Below are positions 1 to 12,699 of a stretch of DNA of 64,000 nt, piece after piece. Under the pieces are notes generated by a model. That model had not been told where the DNA came from. It made no database searches and saw only the letters and a list, made by a program, of their open reading frames with translations. The translations under genes and the position numbers were made by a program. Origin of the DNA: Aspidiotus rigidus (Eukaryota > Arthropoda > Insecta > Hemiptera > Diaspididae); contig JAVHKY010000053.1 of NCBI GenBank assembly GCA_035079385.1, positions 2,046,001 to 2,110,000 of the forward strand, written 5' to 3'. Within the stretch, counting starts at the first letter, position 1; each line of letters starts with the position of its first letter.

Positions 1-966
1 CTGAAGTTCAATGATATTGATGACGTCATAAAGCGTGGCATCAGGCAGATTTCTAATTGACCCCCAGCCCAAAGACATAAACATGTCAACAGTTAGGAGA
101 AGACCCTGATAAGTCCTGTAAAAACTGTCGAGGATTTTGTCACTCCTGATGACGTCATCAGTAACCTTCATCTACTTTGGGAAGTTGAAAAATTTTAGCC
201 TTCGCTACTTTGGGACCTTTGTCCTTCGCCTTCAATATATTAGGCGGGGACGTGGTACCTTCTGTGCTGTACCACGGCCTTTTGTTTTTTGTTTTTTTTT
301 TCGGTTTGAGCATGCCAATTGTGAAAGATATTATTTTTCGGTTCAGTCTTCGTTCCTCCAAGTTTTTTCTTTCTACCTGTTCCAAATCGGTACTGCACCT
401 TGTCTTTCATCTGAAATTTTGTAAAAGCGTGAGATTGTACTCAGCCATGGAGTCATACGTGGGCCATGAGGAAGGGGGCACTTTGATCATTTGTATCTAC
501 TTCTTCCATGCCGATGATTGTGACTACAAGCTAGTTTAATCAATTGCATTCGTCTTCTTAATTGGTAGTAGAAAAACGGAGCGTAAATTTGGAGTCCGGA
601 TACAAGAGTGGCAAAAATTTGGGTACAATTTTTGGTTCCTCAAATCCATTTTGGTATGAAGATGAAGAAATGTGAAGTAAAAATACCCTCCCCTGAAAAT
701 GCTTGCTAGGTACAATTGCTTTATTCAAATGAATATAAAAGCTACAGATAAATTTTCATGGAACACCTTTCAGCCGATGTACACATTTTTTTTCTTTTTT
801 TGCCGAAAAAGAGGGGGTATAACTATACTGAGTTGATCTTGGGTCAAAGGCTACATTCTTGAACCAACATACAGAGCTACTTTTTTAATAGCTAGATACT
901 ATTCTTAAAACATACCCTTCATCATAATACTCGCGTTTCTTTCTGTGACAATTTTCACATTTACAG
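1..966. other. Intron sequence upstream of the first visible ine exon
   Basis: No SLC6-like coding segment is visible before the acceptor at 965-966. The stretch contains two TGACGTCA palindromes (about 20-30 and 147-157), also seen in the large ine intron, so it is probably repeat-derived intron. Confidence 0.5.
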
Positions 967-3900
967 GCTGTATGGATCACAGCGCTTGCTCCTTATTTCG
1001 TGCTCGTCATTTTGTTAGCGCGAGGTATTACACTACCCGGAGCCTCCGAAGGTATTCGATATTATCTAACACCAGAATGGCATAAATTATTGACGACTAA
1101 AGTGAGCTCGCAAAATAATTTTCATGATCTTTCAACGAGATATCGTCACCATCATAATAAATATTTTCCACGCGTCTACACAGGTATGGATCGACGCCGC
1201 GTCTCAAATATTCTTCTCTTTGGGTCCCGGTTTCGGGACGTTGCTCGCTCTATCGAGTTATAACGAAATCAATAACAATTGCTATAGGTGAGAGTTTTAA
1301 TCTTTTATAATTGTGTTCAAATGCGCGCGTTAAGCCTATAATATTATTTCAATTTCCGGAATGTAAAAGAGGTAACTTCGTACCGTAGTTCGCGCGTAAT
1401 ATCGACGCCCACTCTGATAGAGGAAGATCCTGTACTTTCTTTCGCTTGTATAAATTATTCTAGCGTATAATTTACCTTACAGAGACGCTATACTCACTAG
1501 TAGTATCAACTGCCTTACAAGTTTTCTTGCCGGTTTCGTCATTTTCTCCGTGATTGGATACATGGCTCATATTCAAAATAAAAGCGTTGCAGAAGTCGGT
1601 CTGGAAGGTAATCTTGTAATTTGATCCCTCTATCCTGATGAATTAGAGAATACCTATAATCCAAATTTCCACCATCGACTGTACCTTCCTATGATGATAC
1701 CTAACGAAAAAGGATCTTGATTAACATTCGATAAATCCCCTTTTCTTTTTATCTGGACGATCTTTATGAGCGTAATTATGTCAAGGAACGTTAAAAAGGA
1801 GACAAGCTATTGTCATTTGCTCTCGAAGAATTTGTTCTCTTGATCGTTGACATATAATTGTCGCTTCTCGACCTCACACCTCCTATCGTCCTCATTCTAT
1901 TTTTTCACATTAATTATACACTAAATATTGTTCATATTTGTAGAAGTTGATAATTTTGTTCTTTCAGGTCCTGGATTGATTTTCATTGTTTATCCTGAGG
2001 CTATTGCCACAATGACCGGTTCGGTCTTTTGGGCGATAATTTTCTTTCTCATGCTGATCACATTGGGTAAGCAATTTTTTTTTAGTAATTTAAAAAATCT
2101 TTCAATCATCCCTGCCCCTCCTCCAAGACTGAGACCATCTAACGCCAATACGGGTATTTGCATACTAATTTTAACTTTCATCCTCTTTTTTGATGATATT
2201 CGGTGTAGAAACAGCAAAGAAATGAAACATGTTATGAAAAAAACCTGGGTGAAGTAACTGCAAATTTTTCTTGTCCATCATCGGGGAATTTTTCAGAAAA
2301 ATGTCCAAACATAATGAAAAATATTGATATTAAATTTATGCGATAATTTCAACCTTTTGACTTACTCTTGACTTGAAAAAATGTCGGCTTTCGAGCTCTA
2401 TAAATCGGGAGAGGACTTGGAGCTGGGTATTTGAAGAAGTGGGTTTGAAAATGCCGTTTCATTCTATAGTCTGAAATTTCCTATTTTTTAGCTTACTCAA
2501 ATTTTGATGTTTGGGTGAGGGAATTTGAAAAATTTTCGCCTGAATAAGAGGATGAAGAAGAATACCTTCGAGATATGCATAACTTTGTTTTTGTTCCGAA
2601 GTCAAAATCCATGTCCTGACGATAACATGCCTTGACCCCTTCTAGATCAGTCATCTTACCCAAATATAAATCCTAGGGAACAGGTCACCTGCTCTCCTCA
2701 ATGAACTCCGTTGATGAACCTTCCATTGTTTTTTCTCCTCTCGCTTGTTTACAGTGTCTTGGAAAAACTTTTTTCACGGTTGATCAGCTTTTTGAAATGT
2801 CTTCCTTCCACTTTCCGCTATCGAATAAAGCTCTCGTTTTTAAAACCTCTCAATCACTGCACATTTTGATTCCATACTATCTAGAATATATCCTATTACT
2901 TTTTAAATTACATTTAAAATGATGTATTTCATGATTTGCGTGTCATTTTTATAGGGCTGGATAGCACATTTGGTGGCTTGGAAGCCATGGTTACCGCGTT
3001 ATGTGACGAATATCCTCAGCTACTTAGGAGGCATCGCGAGATATTTGTAGCAGTGTTACTTGCCGGTGTTTACATTTGCGCCTTACCTACTACAACTTAC
3101 GTAAGTATACTAGTTCTAACTCTTTTCGCCATTGTCAGCCGTGTCAATTTTCTCGTTCTCCTAGTTTTATGGCCTGACGTAGTGAGCTGATTTTTCAGTG
3201 AAGTAAGCGGTCCTTTTAAGAATCTCAACCAAAAGTGCTATTTTTATCTTTTCTTTTCTCGATTTTTTTTTTTTCTTTCTCTTCTTCGTCAATAAAATGA
3301 CTAAATTTGTAGTCTGTAAATCACTTTACCTGTGATAAATTTATCCACAGTCCCGTTGTACACGACTTTTAGGTGTGCCGATTCACTTTTGCATCACAGC
3401 GGCACAAGTACTTCACTTTTTGGTCACTTTTGGATAACATTAGTAGCGGGCACCCGTGACGGTCTAGTAGACCACGCCCACTGTACATGATGTCCGGGAA
3501 TGGAGATGATTTGTTGCCATCGTGAGGCTTCACAAAGGAGTCACATTAGTGGAACACTGTTCTTCAAATGTAACACGGATGTGACAGTCATAAAAAAATC
3601 ACGCAACTCGCAGACAATATTTGAAAAATCCTTCTTATTTATACAATTCCGTCCCACCTTTGTCATCATAGGAGAGTTTTTTTTTGGTAGACACTTCTTC
3701 AGATCACATAAGTGACCAGTTTTTAAAAATGAATCGGACACTCTCACTCTACAACCATAATCAACAGTTTCAATATTGACGACGAAAAATGAGCACGAAA
3801 GGAAGTCATTTCTTGAAATCTGGGCACTGCACTGCTCACTTCATTCGTACTGTGAAAAAAAAATTGTAAGAAAGGGTGAAATAAGGATTTCTACACCCAA

Positions 3901-4327
3901 TATTTTCAATTCTTTGATGACGTCTTAGGTTGGGCCGTGGTCTACTCAAGGAACTCTTGAGGAAGTTTGCATATCACTGTCGTATACATAGCCAACTACA
4001 TAGCCTAAGATAATAAACTTGTTCACTAGGTTGAGGAGTCCTCACGAGCACTCAAGCTGGGCTAGAATTTTGGATTTCTGGAAGCTTTAGTCTTACAAGT
4101 ACACAGGCTGTGACGTCATCAAGGGAATTTTGACACCTATGCCTCAAGCTTGACATGTATGGAAAAATTTCGACGTTTGAGCTATAGATAGGAATTTGAT
4201 TAATGTGAAACGAGATACGAGGATGAAAACGAGGCAGCTGGCGGAGGGCATGACGTCATCGGGAGGAACGTAGACATTTTTATGATTTTGAGTTCGAGCC
4301 TGAAGACGTAAAGACCATACTTCTTTG

Positions 4328-4365
<38 letters not shown>

Positions 4366-7300
4366 TCGTTCTTTTTGTTTTAACATGTGTAATTGTATTT
4401 GTCTTTAGGTTGGGGGTGTGTCTGGAATTTACGTCAAGCTTGACCTTGACCTACTTTAGGGACGAGCAATTTTGACCTTAGCCGCCTAAATAAGTTAGTC
4501 TATAACATGAGAGGCTAAAATAGGCTAAAAACGTAGCCTAAAATAAGTATATAAGTTAGCCGATGATACTGGGGTAAATTAGGTCAAAAAATACCGGTGG
4601 AGGGGCTAATAAGCACAGTGAGTGAGCCTGCAAGTCAGTTAGCCTAACATAAACCTCTAGACTGTAGGGTTTCTCAACCGGTGTACCGCGGCACACTACT
4701 GTGACGCAAGCCCACCTTAGGTGTGCCGTGAGATTTTAATCAAAAACGTGAATTAACGTGAACTAGAAAAAGAATTGCCAATTTTTTCCATTCTCTCGAA
4801 AAAGTGATCATAAGCACTACCTATCTGACTGATATATGTTCCAGCTTCTGAATGATATCAATTTTAGTAATAATTTTTGTAAACTGGAGTCTAAACCTGC
4901 ACTGAATTTCCTAAAACTCAAAAACTTTGTGGGACGTGGCTAAAAATGCGGATCGTATCTCATTTTTCCTCTGAAATTTTGGAAATAGGAAAGCTCAGGA
5001 GGCTCCCCCGTGAATTCAAGAATCATCCAGACCTTTTTGCGTGTATTGGTGGCAGAACTCAACATTTTCTCAAATCCTGGCGGAAGGTCAAAGCTTTCAT
5101 TTCTTGAAACGGGCCACTTCGCACGGTAACAAATCCTGACATTAGGGGGAGGAAATCATTTAAGGAGACATGAAAATGTCAAAACGCAGAAAAACTTTGG
5201 ATACAATTTGGAGTCTTTGAATTATGCTGTGCTGCAGGAATATTGTCTCGTGTAAAAATGTACCGCGATGTAAGGAAGGTTGAAAAACACTGTTCTAGAA
5301 CTCGGCCCTAAGTCAGGCTAGGCACAGCTCACTTTTTCGTTAACGCGTACCTACAGACATTTAAAAATGATCTAAATTTTTTCAGGAAGTGCGGAAATTA
5401 TCGTCTGTTATTTTTCCAAATTTTGAGTAAATTGAGGAAGACTCGAGAGTGCAAATGGATGGTACTATATTTGAGGAGTTATCTGTCAAAAGGGCACCCG
5501 TCAAATGGGTGCCTTTTTTGCGGATATCCACATTTTTGAATTCTCTGAACCATTTCCTATCAATATACAAAATTTTGAAAAAATGAAAAATTACATGTAC
5601 GCGTATGGTCACTCAACCCCATCTCCATAAAAAGGGCACCCGAGGTACACATCTTTATGGAATTGTCCCAGATTCATTTGTCGATCAATATGAAAAATAA
5701 TTAGTGATCTGTAAAGATGAAAACACGCAAAATATTTTTTGTTATTATAGATTTTTTGATGAAATGAATGTGGAATGAGTAATCTGAACATGAAACTTCA
5801 AAGACGTATTTTGAAAATTAACTATTGCTCACGGGTGCCCTTTTGACAGATAACTACTCATTTGCGAGATTAATCTTATATATTTTCTCAGAGCCAATTT
5901 CATTATAAGTTTTTGAACAAATCTGAACGGCCTTCCATCCAATATTTACAAAGTTACTTTGGAGATAGGTCAAGATTTGTCTGGACCCACTTCTGCGATC
6001 TCAATTTGTTGCGCGTTTATTTCTCCAATTTCCTATTAAGATACATTCGTTCGGTAAAACCTACTTCTGCTATCAATTTAGCGAACATATTAACCACGTC
6101 ACGCGGGCGTAAAAGTGACGAAGCAATACAAAAAGGGAAACGAGGTCCACAAAATTTATTGTAGATAAAACGATTTTCGTGTCACGTTTGCCGAAGCAAG
6201 AATATACACCGGTAACGCGATATTTTAGGTGAGTTATCTCGTATAGTGTCTGCAGAAAAAGCTCCCTCTCCGCCACCTCTCTATTGCGTCCCTAAACTTA
6301 CTTTCGACCCGCCGAATGAATGAATGAACGAACGACTGCATCAAATTAAACTAAATCAATCGGATATCGAATCGTTTATTCTTCTTCGTTTTCGTAAAAC
6401 TATAAACAACTTCTTTCTTGCAAAAGCGGAACGTATATGCAGAGATAGGCTACCTTTGCGGGCAGGGTAACGGCTTGCTAGACGGTTTCACGCGCTCGTC
6501 CTCGTAAACAATTTGTTAACGATATTAATTCGTATTCTTTCCCGCCCTTCTCGCGATTCTTGTTGCACTTAATAAAGGCAATAGCGTGAGGAGAGGGAGC
6601 GGGGGCATTTCGTATAAAAACATGCTACTGATAACACTTCGGTTTCTATTTCCAAATCAAGAAGCATACAAGAAGGATGGCGATATACGATTCGCCAGGT
6701 AGAAAACCCGCAAAAGCGAAGGAAGAAGGAAATTAAATTGCCCGCGCGCTCCGATGATTTTTCTGGTTAAAAGCTTTCAACTTTTTTCTACACCTTTTTT
6801 CTTTTACCAAAAGTGAGTGTATAAAGGATTCGTTGAATTAAAAGCAGCATCCATAAAACATGAGACAGAACTCTTCGTTTGCCGACGATATACACTAGAA
6901 TAAACCTTTCGCCCAAATATTTATTTATCGCCGCGGTCGCACGTATAATCATTTTAAAATTCCGCTTTTATACCCGCATAGTAATGCAGCGCGGCTTGAA
7001 ATTTTTCTACGCGTCATTCTCACGCGATTCACCCAAGAGCAATCCTACCTCTGTTCCAGGGAGGCTACTATCTTGTGAATCTGTTGAACTTATTCGGCCC
7101 CGGCCTGGCCATCTTGTTCATAGTATTCGTAGAGGCAGCCGGCGTTTGTTGGATTTACGGCGTTGAACAATTCTCCAGGGACGTTGAAGAAATGCTCGGC
7201 TATAAGCCTGGTATCTTTTGGAGAATCTGCTGGGCGTATATTAGTCCAGTATTCTTACTGGTTGGTAGACGTAAAGTAGCCTATACGATCATTCTACATA

Positions 7301-8358
7301 ACTTGCGAACGATTATTTCATTTAAAAATAAAATTATATTTTGTTACAGAGCATTTTCGCTTGTTCGGTGTTGGGTTACAAAGATATGATAGCCGGTGAT
7401 TACGTCTACCCTGACTGGAGTATAAATGTAGGATGGTTGTTGACAGCATCGTCGATTTGTTGTATACCAACGTATTTGATTTATTTACTCTTCAAAACTC
7501 CTGGACCATTTGCAAGTGTAAATAACATTGATGAACTTTTGAGTAGTATATTATAAATACCCCCCCCCCCAACAAAAAAAAAAAAAAAAAATTATTTCTC
7601 GGCATTCACTCGAATACTACGATGGTGACGCCAATAACGCACCAAAAACTTCGAAAGGCGAAACTTACGAATCGAGATAGGGGCAAGTTGAGAAATCAGA
7701 AATAACAAACTTATCACTTCACTTTGTTCATTCGTAAAATAAGGGTCTGATGTAAACATTGATAGGAGGGTGGTAAAACGTATTTTACAAATCAAAATAT
7801 AAATCGAGGAAGCCGCAACGTCGCGTCATTATTTAAAACATGATATAAATAACTACCTAAGCTATCCCTCTCTCTCTCCTTCATTTACTCAGTCATATGT
7901 AAAGCAGTTCGAGGATTAACTTTGGAAAAAGTGAATTGTCGATTATAGAGAGTGATCGACTCAAGAGTGCAGACGTTCACAGAGGTATTATTGGAGGGAG
8001 GGAAGGATTGCGAAACAACAAAAAATGCACTAATTTTTACTCGTTTCCGATCGGGTTTTAATAAGGGACCTCTAGCGTTCGAGTTACATCTTTGACTTGC
8101 TCAAGTAAAACACAAATGTCCATTACTGTGAATAAAACATTGTATTAGTTTTGGTAAGATGTCTCTTTTTTTTCTCTCTCACAGCGCTTCAGGAAGATCC
8201 TGAAACCCATTAAAGAAGACAATAAAGAAGATGATTCGACGACCTCCAGGAATATTATTTATACTAGTACCGTTAATACCACAATCCTCAGCTCAAGGAG
8301 TCAAGAATGTTTGCAAGCAAGAGCGGCAACAATCAATTATGGCGCAACTTGTGTTTGA
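967..8358 (+). CDS. ine: inebriated-like SLC6 sodium/chloride-dependent transporter, 3' part of gene
   Basis: SLC6 carriers are twelve-pass plasma-membrane proteins that move neurotransmitters or osmolytes together with Na+ and Cl-. Eight exons join in frame: 967-1101, 1184-1287, 1483-1607, 1968-2066, 2955-3100, 7060-7260, 7350-7517, 8185-8358 (384 codons with stop). They encode about TM5 to TM12 plus the cytoplasmic tail. Visible landmarks are [19 protein letters not shown] (unwound TM6), [15 protein letters not shown] (TM7), [14 protein letters not shown] (TM8, Na+ site), [12 protein letters not shown] (TM10) and [14 protein letters not shown] (TM11). The wording matches insect inebriated more closely than SERT, DAT or GAT, judged from memory of the families. 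The exons for TM1-4 lie outside the window. The intron at 3101-7059 is almost 4 kb. The donor after 7260 is a weak GTTGGT but is the only one that keeps frame. Reading through 7517 would stop at 7556; splicing to 8185 gives the usual TPGPFASRFRK tail. Confidence 0.88.
4331..4368. repeat. CTTT microsatellite
   Basis: About nine uninterrupted CTTT units lie in the large ine intron. Confidence 0.95.
4662..5292. mobile_element. hAT-like MITE in the ine intron
   Basis: The left end reads GTAGGGTTTCTCAACCGGTG followed by TACCGCGGCACA. The right end, in reverse complement, reads CAGTGTTTTTCAACC and then a matching CGCGGTACA. The flanks share TCTAGA (CTCTAGA left, TTCTAGA right), consistent with a decayed target duplication. 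No coding capacity is seen in about 630 bp. The ends resemble hAT termini of the CTCAACC/CGGCACAC type. Confidence 0.6.
5477..5855. mobile_element. MITE with 25-bp terminal inverted repeats
   Basis: The left arm AGTTATCTGTCAAAAGGGCA (continuing CCCGT) is matched perfectly by the inverted right arm ending GACAGATAACT at 5855. The interior of about 380 bp is non-coding and has more GGGCACCCG copies near 5500 and 5635. No clear target duplication was found, so the superfamily is unassigned. Confidence 0.7.
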
Positions 8359-9381
8359 CAAATGGAATGGCTTGTGTGAGACATGACCTTCGTTCGTCTT
8401 ACGAATTAAAGAATATTTCGTAGATCTATTCTTTGTATTTGTGTAGATATCTTTTGGCGCATTAATAATTTAAGCAGCAAAAATGTTTTAATACGGGTTT
8501 ATACTATATTGCTGCAGATGTTTACTGGTAGATTGTAGAAAATACTCTTGAGTTACCGCCCTAATATTAGACTTTCGTTATTCGTGTAGAGAGAAAATTT
8601 TTTCGGAAAAACGAGAAGTTTTCGTGCGATTTAAAAACGTATTTACTATACCTAACTATATTGTGATGTGTAGGTGATAATTATTGAGCAAAAGCACATT
8701 AAGCTGGAAAAATGAAATTCTAGAAGGATAAAGATTTAATCTACATTGAAAAGACATTTTACTAGACACATTTCTTATTCGAGAAGATTAGGGTTAAAAT
8801 TTTTGATTTTTTTCATGGTGGACTGGTCTACATTTTAAAAGGACGAAAAATAACGAAGGGATTTGTTTGATTTCACTTCAAATCCAAATCATTAGGATGT
8901 TCACTGAAAGAAAGCTAAAGGTGCTTCAAATGAATTAGGCCCATAAAAATTAATTCAAAAAGCATTCGACGTCTCGAGAGAACTTTCCCGTGAGGTCTAA
9001 TAGCAATTGAGCACGAGTAAATATAGAGATTCATAAATTAAAATGATACCTAATAGTAACACTCATGATATTAATGATGATAGGTACCTAAATAAATAAA
9101 ATATTATTTTTTATGAATTCATCAAAACTATTTTTACTAAAATGAAAAATATTAGGCTAGTAATTTTCCAATCTTTACCAAATTGGAAGATCAATTTCTA
9201 AATACTTATTCGCAATTGATGATGTTCAGGCAGAATTGTAGAAGTAGGCCTACAATTTTGAGAAAATTTTCCTCTCAAGTTTGTTTCTTCAAATTTCATC
9301 ATGAGCCATGATACAATTAATTTGTGATCCCGAATTGGAGAGAAAAAATACATACGAGTCATTTCAGAACCTACTTGATTG
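8359..9381 (+). other. ine 3' UTR and intergenic DNA
   Basis: No further coding exon is visible. The stretch is AT-rich with several AATAAA-like hexamers (for example near 9090), but none can be chosen as the cleavage signal without transcripts. Confidence 0.4.
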
Positions 9382-9512
9382 CAGGCGCGGATCCAGACGA
9401 TCACTTTGGGAGGGGAAACAATCCAAAAAAAGTTTAAATGACCTTTTTTTTTTTTTTTTTTACATTTTCTAATGTCCCCCATTCCCCTCCCCCCTCCGTG
9501 GATCCGCGCCTG
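9382..9512. mobile_element. Short hAT-like MITE (131 bp)
   Basis: The ends are CAGGCGCGGATCCA and its inverted match TGGATCCGCGCCTG, with a long poly-T centre. GATTG flanks both sides as a short possible target duplication. It has no coding capacity. Confidence 0.6.
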
Positions 9513-11500
9513 GATTGGACTTACAATAATTTCAATTCAGAAGACACACGAGTAGCTCTTGTACAGTTTCTATTTCGAATACCATCGGTTCACGTTATTA
9601 TAATTCAAATTATGCTCTTATTTTTAAGAAAGAAAAGAAAAAACGCGATTGATCGTTTAAAACGCGACATTTATTATTTTTTTTTCCACCAATATTACGA
9701 CGTTTTTCAATTTTTGTCTCACCTATCCCAGCCATTAGAGTGTGTCATTCATCTAGCTTTCTCGAATTGAATGAATTTCAGCTTGGTATATGAGTAATTG
9801 TAATAACCAAATCGTTGTTTATCTTTTGTGAACATCTATCGAATTTGAAAATAAATAGGAGTTTGATTTCACTATACTTACTCGTTACAGCTGCAATACT
9901 TGCTTATGAGCTTTAAAATTTAATCTGTAGGTACCTATTTTATTTATTGAAATAATTATATTTACCTCAAGCACGTTCCATATCGGACGTATTCTTCTTT
10001 CTCCTTTTTATTCTTTTCCCTTTTTCTTTTCTTTTTTCCCTCATAATTTAAGTTTTACTCACTTTAAATTAACTTATCTCATGTGTTCTGACAATAAGTT
10101 TTTTAAGCGGCTATCAACTTCATTTATGTAATAAGTATTATAAATATAATATATTTTATTGTGATTAGGACTGTATCGTTTACTACTTACTATTGTACTA
10201 CGCTAAAATTCCTGAACTAAAATTGAACAATAATGATCATCAAGTTGTAGGTTTCTAAATAAGTATAAGCAAGTCCATTAAGCGTCATATTGATAAAGAA
10301 AGAGAAAAAAGATCAAGACCAATATTTTAATATATTATTATTCCTCGGTTCGTGTATAAAATAATACGTATTACTCATTCCTTACTAAAATATTAGGTAG
10401 GCGCCTATATTCACCATCGAAAATTTTTATTTTTACTTACTTTCCGGCAAGCTTCTTGTTATAAAATCTATTTGGCAGAGAAAGAAAAGTTCACCTCGCT
10501 GATCTGCGCTTCACATACCTCCAAGCAAAATCTGAGATATTCAAGAGCTCGATCATTTCAAAAATATTATTCCTGAAGGATAACACATAATTTTTTGATG
10601 AAGTGAAAATACAGAGATAAGTAAGTCGGAATGACGTAGGTACTTCAGGCTTCCGACACTTACAATTTGCTACCCTACAATTCAACAGATATTTAGGACC
10701 AATGTAATTTATGAGAAAGATACCTTATCCATTCTTTTGTTCTATGGTAGCGAATATTGACATAACTGGCGGATGAAACTTACAACTAACCTAAGTAGCT
10801 ATATGTTTTCACCATGTTTGGTATTCCTTTTTATAACCCAATTAGCTAGGTACCGATAGAGTATAATAACTTACTCAGAATTTCGACGAGTCAATATCTG
10901 AACTCAATTTAGCACTTCTTTTTTTCTGTAAAACTCAAGTATCTTCTGCAGTTGAATCGTCCGGCCATTGTCGTCAGAAATGAGACACTTATAGTTCCAT
11001 TCATTTTGATATGAGCGATAGTCACTCCTACCAAATTTTATGTATTTTTTCTAAATAGCCCTGACGAATTTTTTATGATCTAATGCCGTACGGTACCTAA
11101 TCAACTAATCTTCTACGAGTTTCTGTCCAAAAATCAAAACTACTGATTAGGCCTAGAATATTATTTGAATTTTGGATTCTTCTCTTCGCTGATTCCAATT
11201 AATGGTACCGTGCTGGAACTTTTCGACGAGACGAGGAGCCCATCAGGAGCCCATTTTCGCTTTCAATATGCGTTCGACTCTTTCGATTATGATGAAGTCA
11301 AAAAAATATCGATATTTCGATCTATCGATAATCCTTATCACCGCGCATCTTCGCACCTCAGCACCTGTCTTCACTCTTCATCTGCAGCATTCAACATCTA
11401 TTCTCAACTTACTCAACTCTATCCGTTCCATTTAATGAGTGAAAAATAGTCAAATACTCAAATACTAAAAAGACGAGAAGCTTCAGCTCTCGTGCGAGAG
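9513..11500. other. Intergenic, no gene seen
   Basis: AT-rich sequence with no exon-like reading frame or recognisable RNA gene. Palindromic TAGGTACCTA-type words recur (about 9930, 10850, 11090). Confidence 0.4.
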
Positions 11501-11635
11501 ACTTCTTTGTAATCGAACAGTGTTACAGTCCTGAAGAAAGCTTTTGTCGAGTAAGAATATTAAAATTTTCTTATTTGATGATTGACACAGCGAACAAAAT
11601 CATATATCGCCTCCGTTTTTTGTTTATAGGATAAT

Positions 11636-11899
11636 ATGAGACATCCGAAGTTTCTATCGAGAACTGTATTAGTTCGAAATGGTAACGTAGACGAAGCATT
11701 TCGAGTGTTGAATTCAATTATGGGTAGAGAAGGATGGTTCGATCAATGGCGAAGAACTCGATACTATGAGAAACCGACGAAATTCAGGTCACGAATCAAC
11801 TTCGAAAAAGCCAAGTCTCTTTATGATGAAGATATGGGCCGTAAAATCAAATTCATATTGCGTAAAAATAGAGTAGACCCATTTCCCGGATGTTCCTGA
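11636..11899 (+). CDS. mRpS21: Mitochondrial ribosomal protein bS21m
   Basis: This 87-residue protein belongs to the small subunit of the mitochondrial ribosome. The product carries the family hallmarks in order: FLSRTVLVRNGNVDEAFRVL at the N-terminus, RRTRYYEKPTKFRSR in the middle, and MGRKIKFILRKNRVDPFPGC at the end. They match animal MRPS21 (RYYEKP, MARKINFLMRKxRADPW) almost position by position, and the length equals that of the human protein. The ATG lies seven bases after a good acceptor (TTTGTTTATAG, ending 11629). A donor GTCGA/GTAAGA at 11550/11551 makes a short 5'-UTR intron likely. The coding region is a single uninterrupted exon. Confidence 0.95.
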   Translation: MRHPKFLSRTVLVRNGNVDEAFRVLNSIMGREGWFDQWRRTRYYEKPTKFRSRINFEKAKSLYDEDMGRKIKFILRKNRVDPFPGCS

Positions 11900-12431
11900 T
11901 TTTTATTTGTACAGCTAAATTGATAATTATAATCTCTTAGTTGAGACGATGGTGTTATATTTATCATCAGTACAAGTTTCAGAGATAGCAAAGAGATTTA
12001 TAATAAGCATGTACTGGGCAGTTGAAGGAATTAAGAAGCATTAGGTTTTCATTTTTGCTTTCAAGGTTCTAGTGAATTATTTATACGAAAGTGTTTCTTA
12101 CGATACCATCGTACCGGAAAAGTGAAATTTAGTCTCATATTATGTTATCAAGTTCAATCCTTGGATCCGTGTCAAAAACTCCATCCAACATTTTAGACTG
12201 AAGTTAGTTGCCTCTCAATCTATACTTCCACCTGTGTGAAGTTCATACCAATTTTTGCCGCCTGAAAATTATGTGTAATTATGGAGATTATACAATAATT
12301 CTAATGATTCACAATACTCATTCATCATTTTTTTCTACGTTAGATACCTATTCGACTTTTGTGTCATATTCGTACATATCATTTTCAATTATTTTCTCGA
12401 TGCAAAGTACTCAGGACTCATCATTTTGCAG

Positions 12432-12596
12432 GCAGAACTGAATTCAATCCATAATCATGTTGAAATTAGCGCGGACCCCAATTCAGCCACTGTTTCGACT
12501 CAATTAGTCATCGCGGAAGTCAATTGTGACGTTCCCGATTATTCTAGCATTATTCCTGAAATTTTTGGAACAAAGAATTCCCCTCCAGTCATCATC
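12432..12596 (+). CDS. Orphan exon candidate, function unknown
   Basis: A 165-base open stretch (55 codons) is framed by a good acceptor (ATTTTGCAG) and a donor (ATC/GTACGT). It translates to an acidic, Asn/Ser-rich segment containing NCDVPDYSSIIPEIFG, with no family I recognise. No partner exon was found on either side. It may be an exon of an unannotated gene or a chance open frame. Confidence 0.3.
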
Positions 12597-12699
12597 GTAC
12601 GTAACTATACGACCAATTTTCGTTTTTCAAATGAACCCAGTTTCTTCTGTGATTATTCGAATACTTCAAGTATGATAAAAAAGTAATTTTTACTATACC

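Noticed and set aside
967..7260. SERT, DAT or GABA transporter identity for the SLC6 gene
   Set aside because: The TM8-TM10 wording ([36 protein letters not shown]) departs from SERT/DAT (HLLDRYAAGYS), and TM6-7 departs from GAT; inebriated fits both parts.
7341..7556. Stop at 7554-7556 as the main end of the ine protein
   Set aside because: Possible but less likely: the splice to 8185 gives a basic tail (RFRKIL) typical of SLC6 proteins and a further 57 open codons. Kept only as an alternative end.
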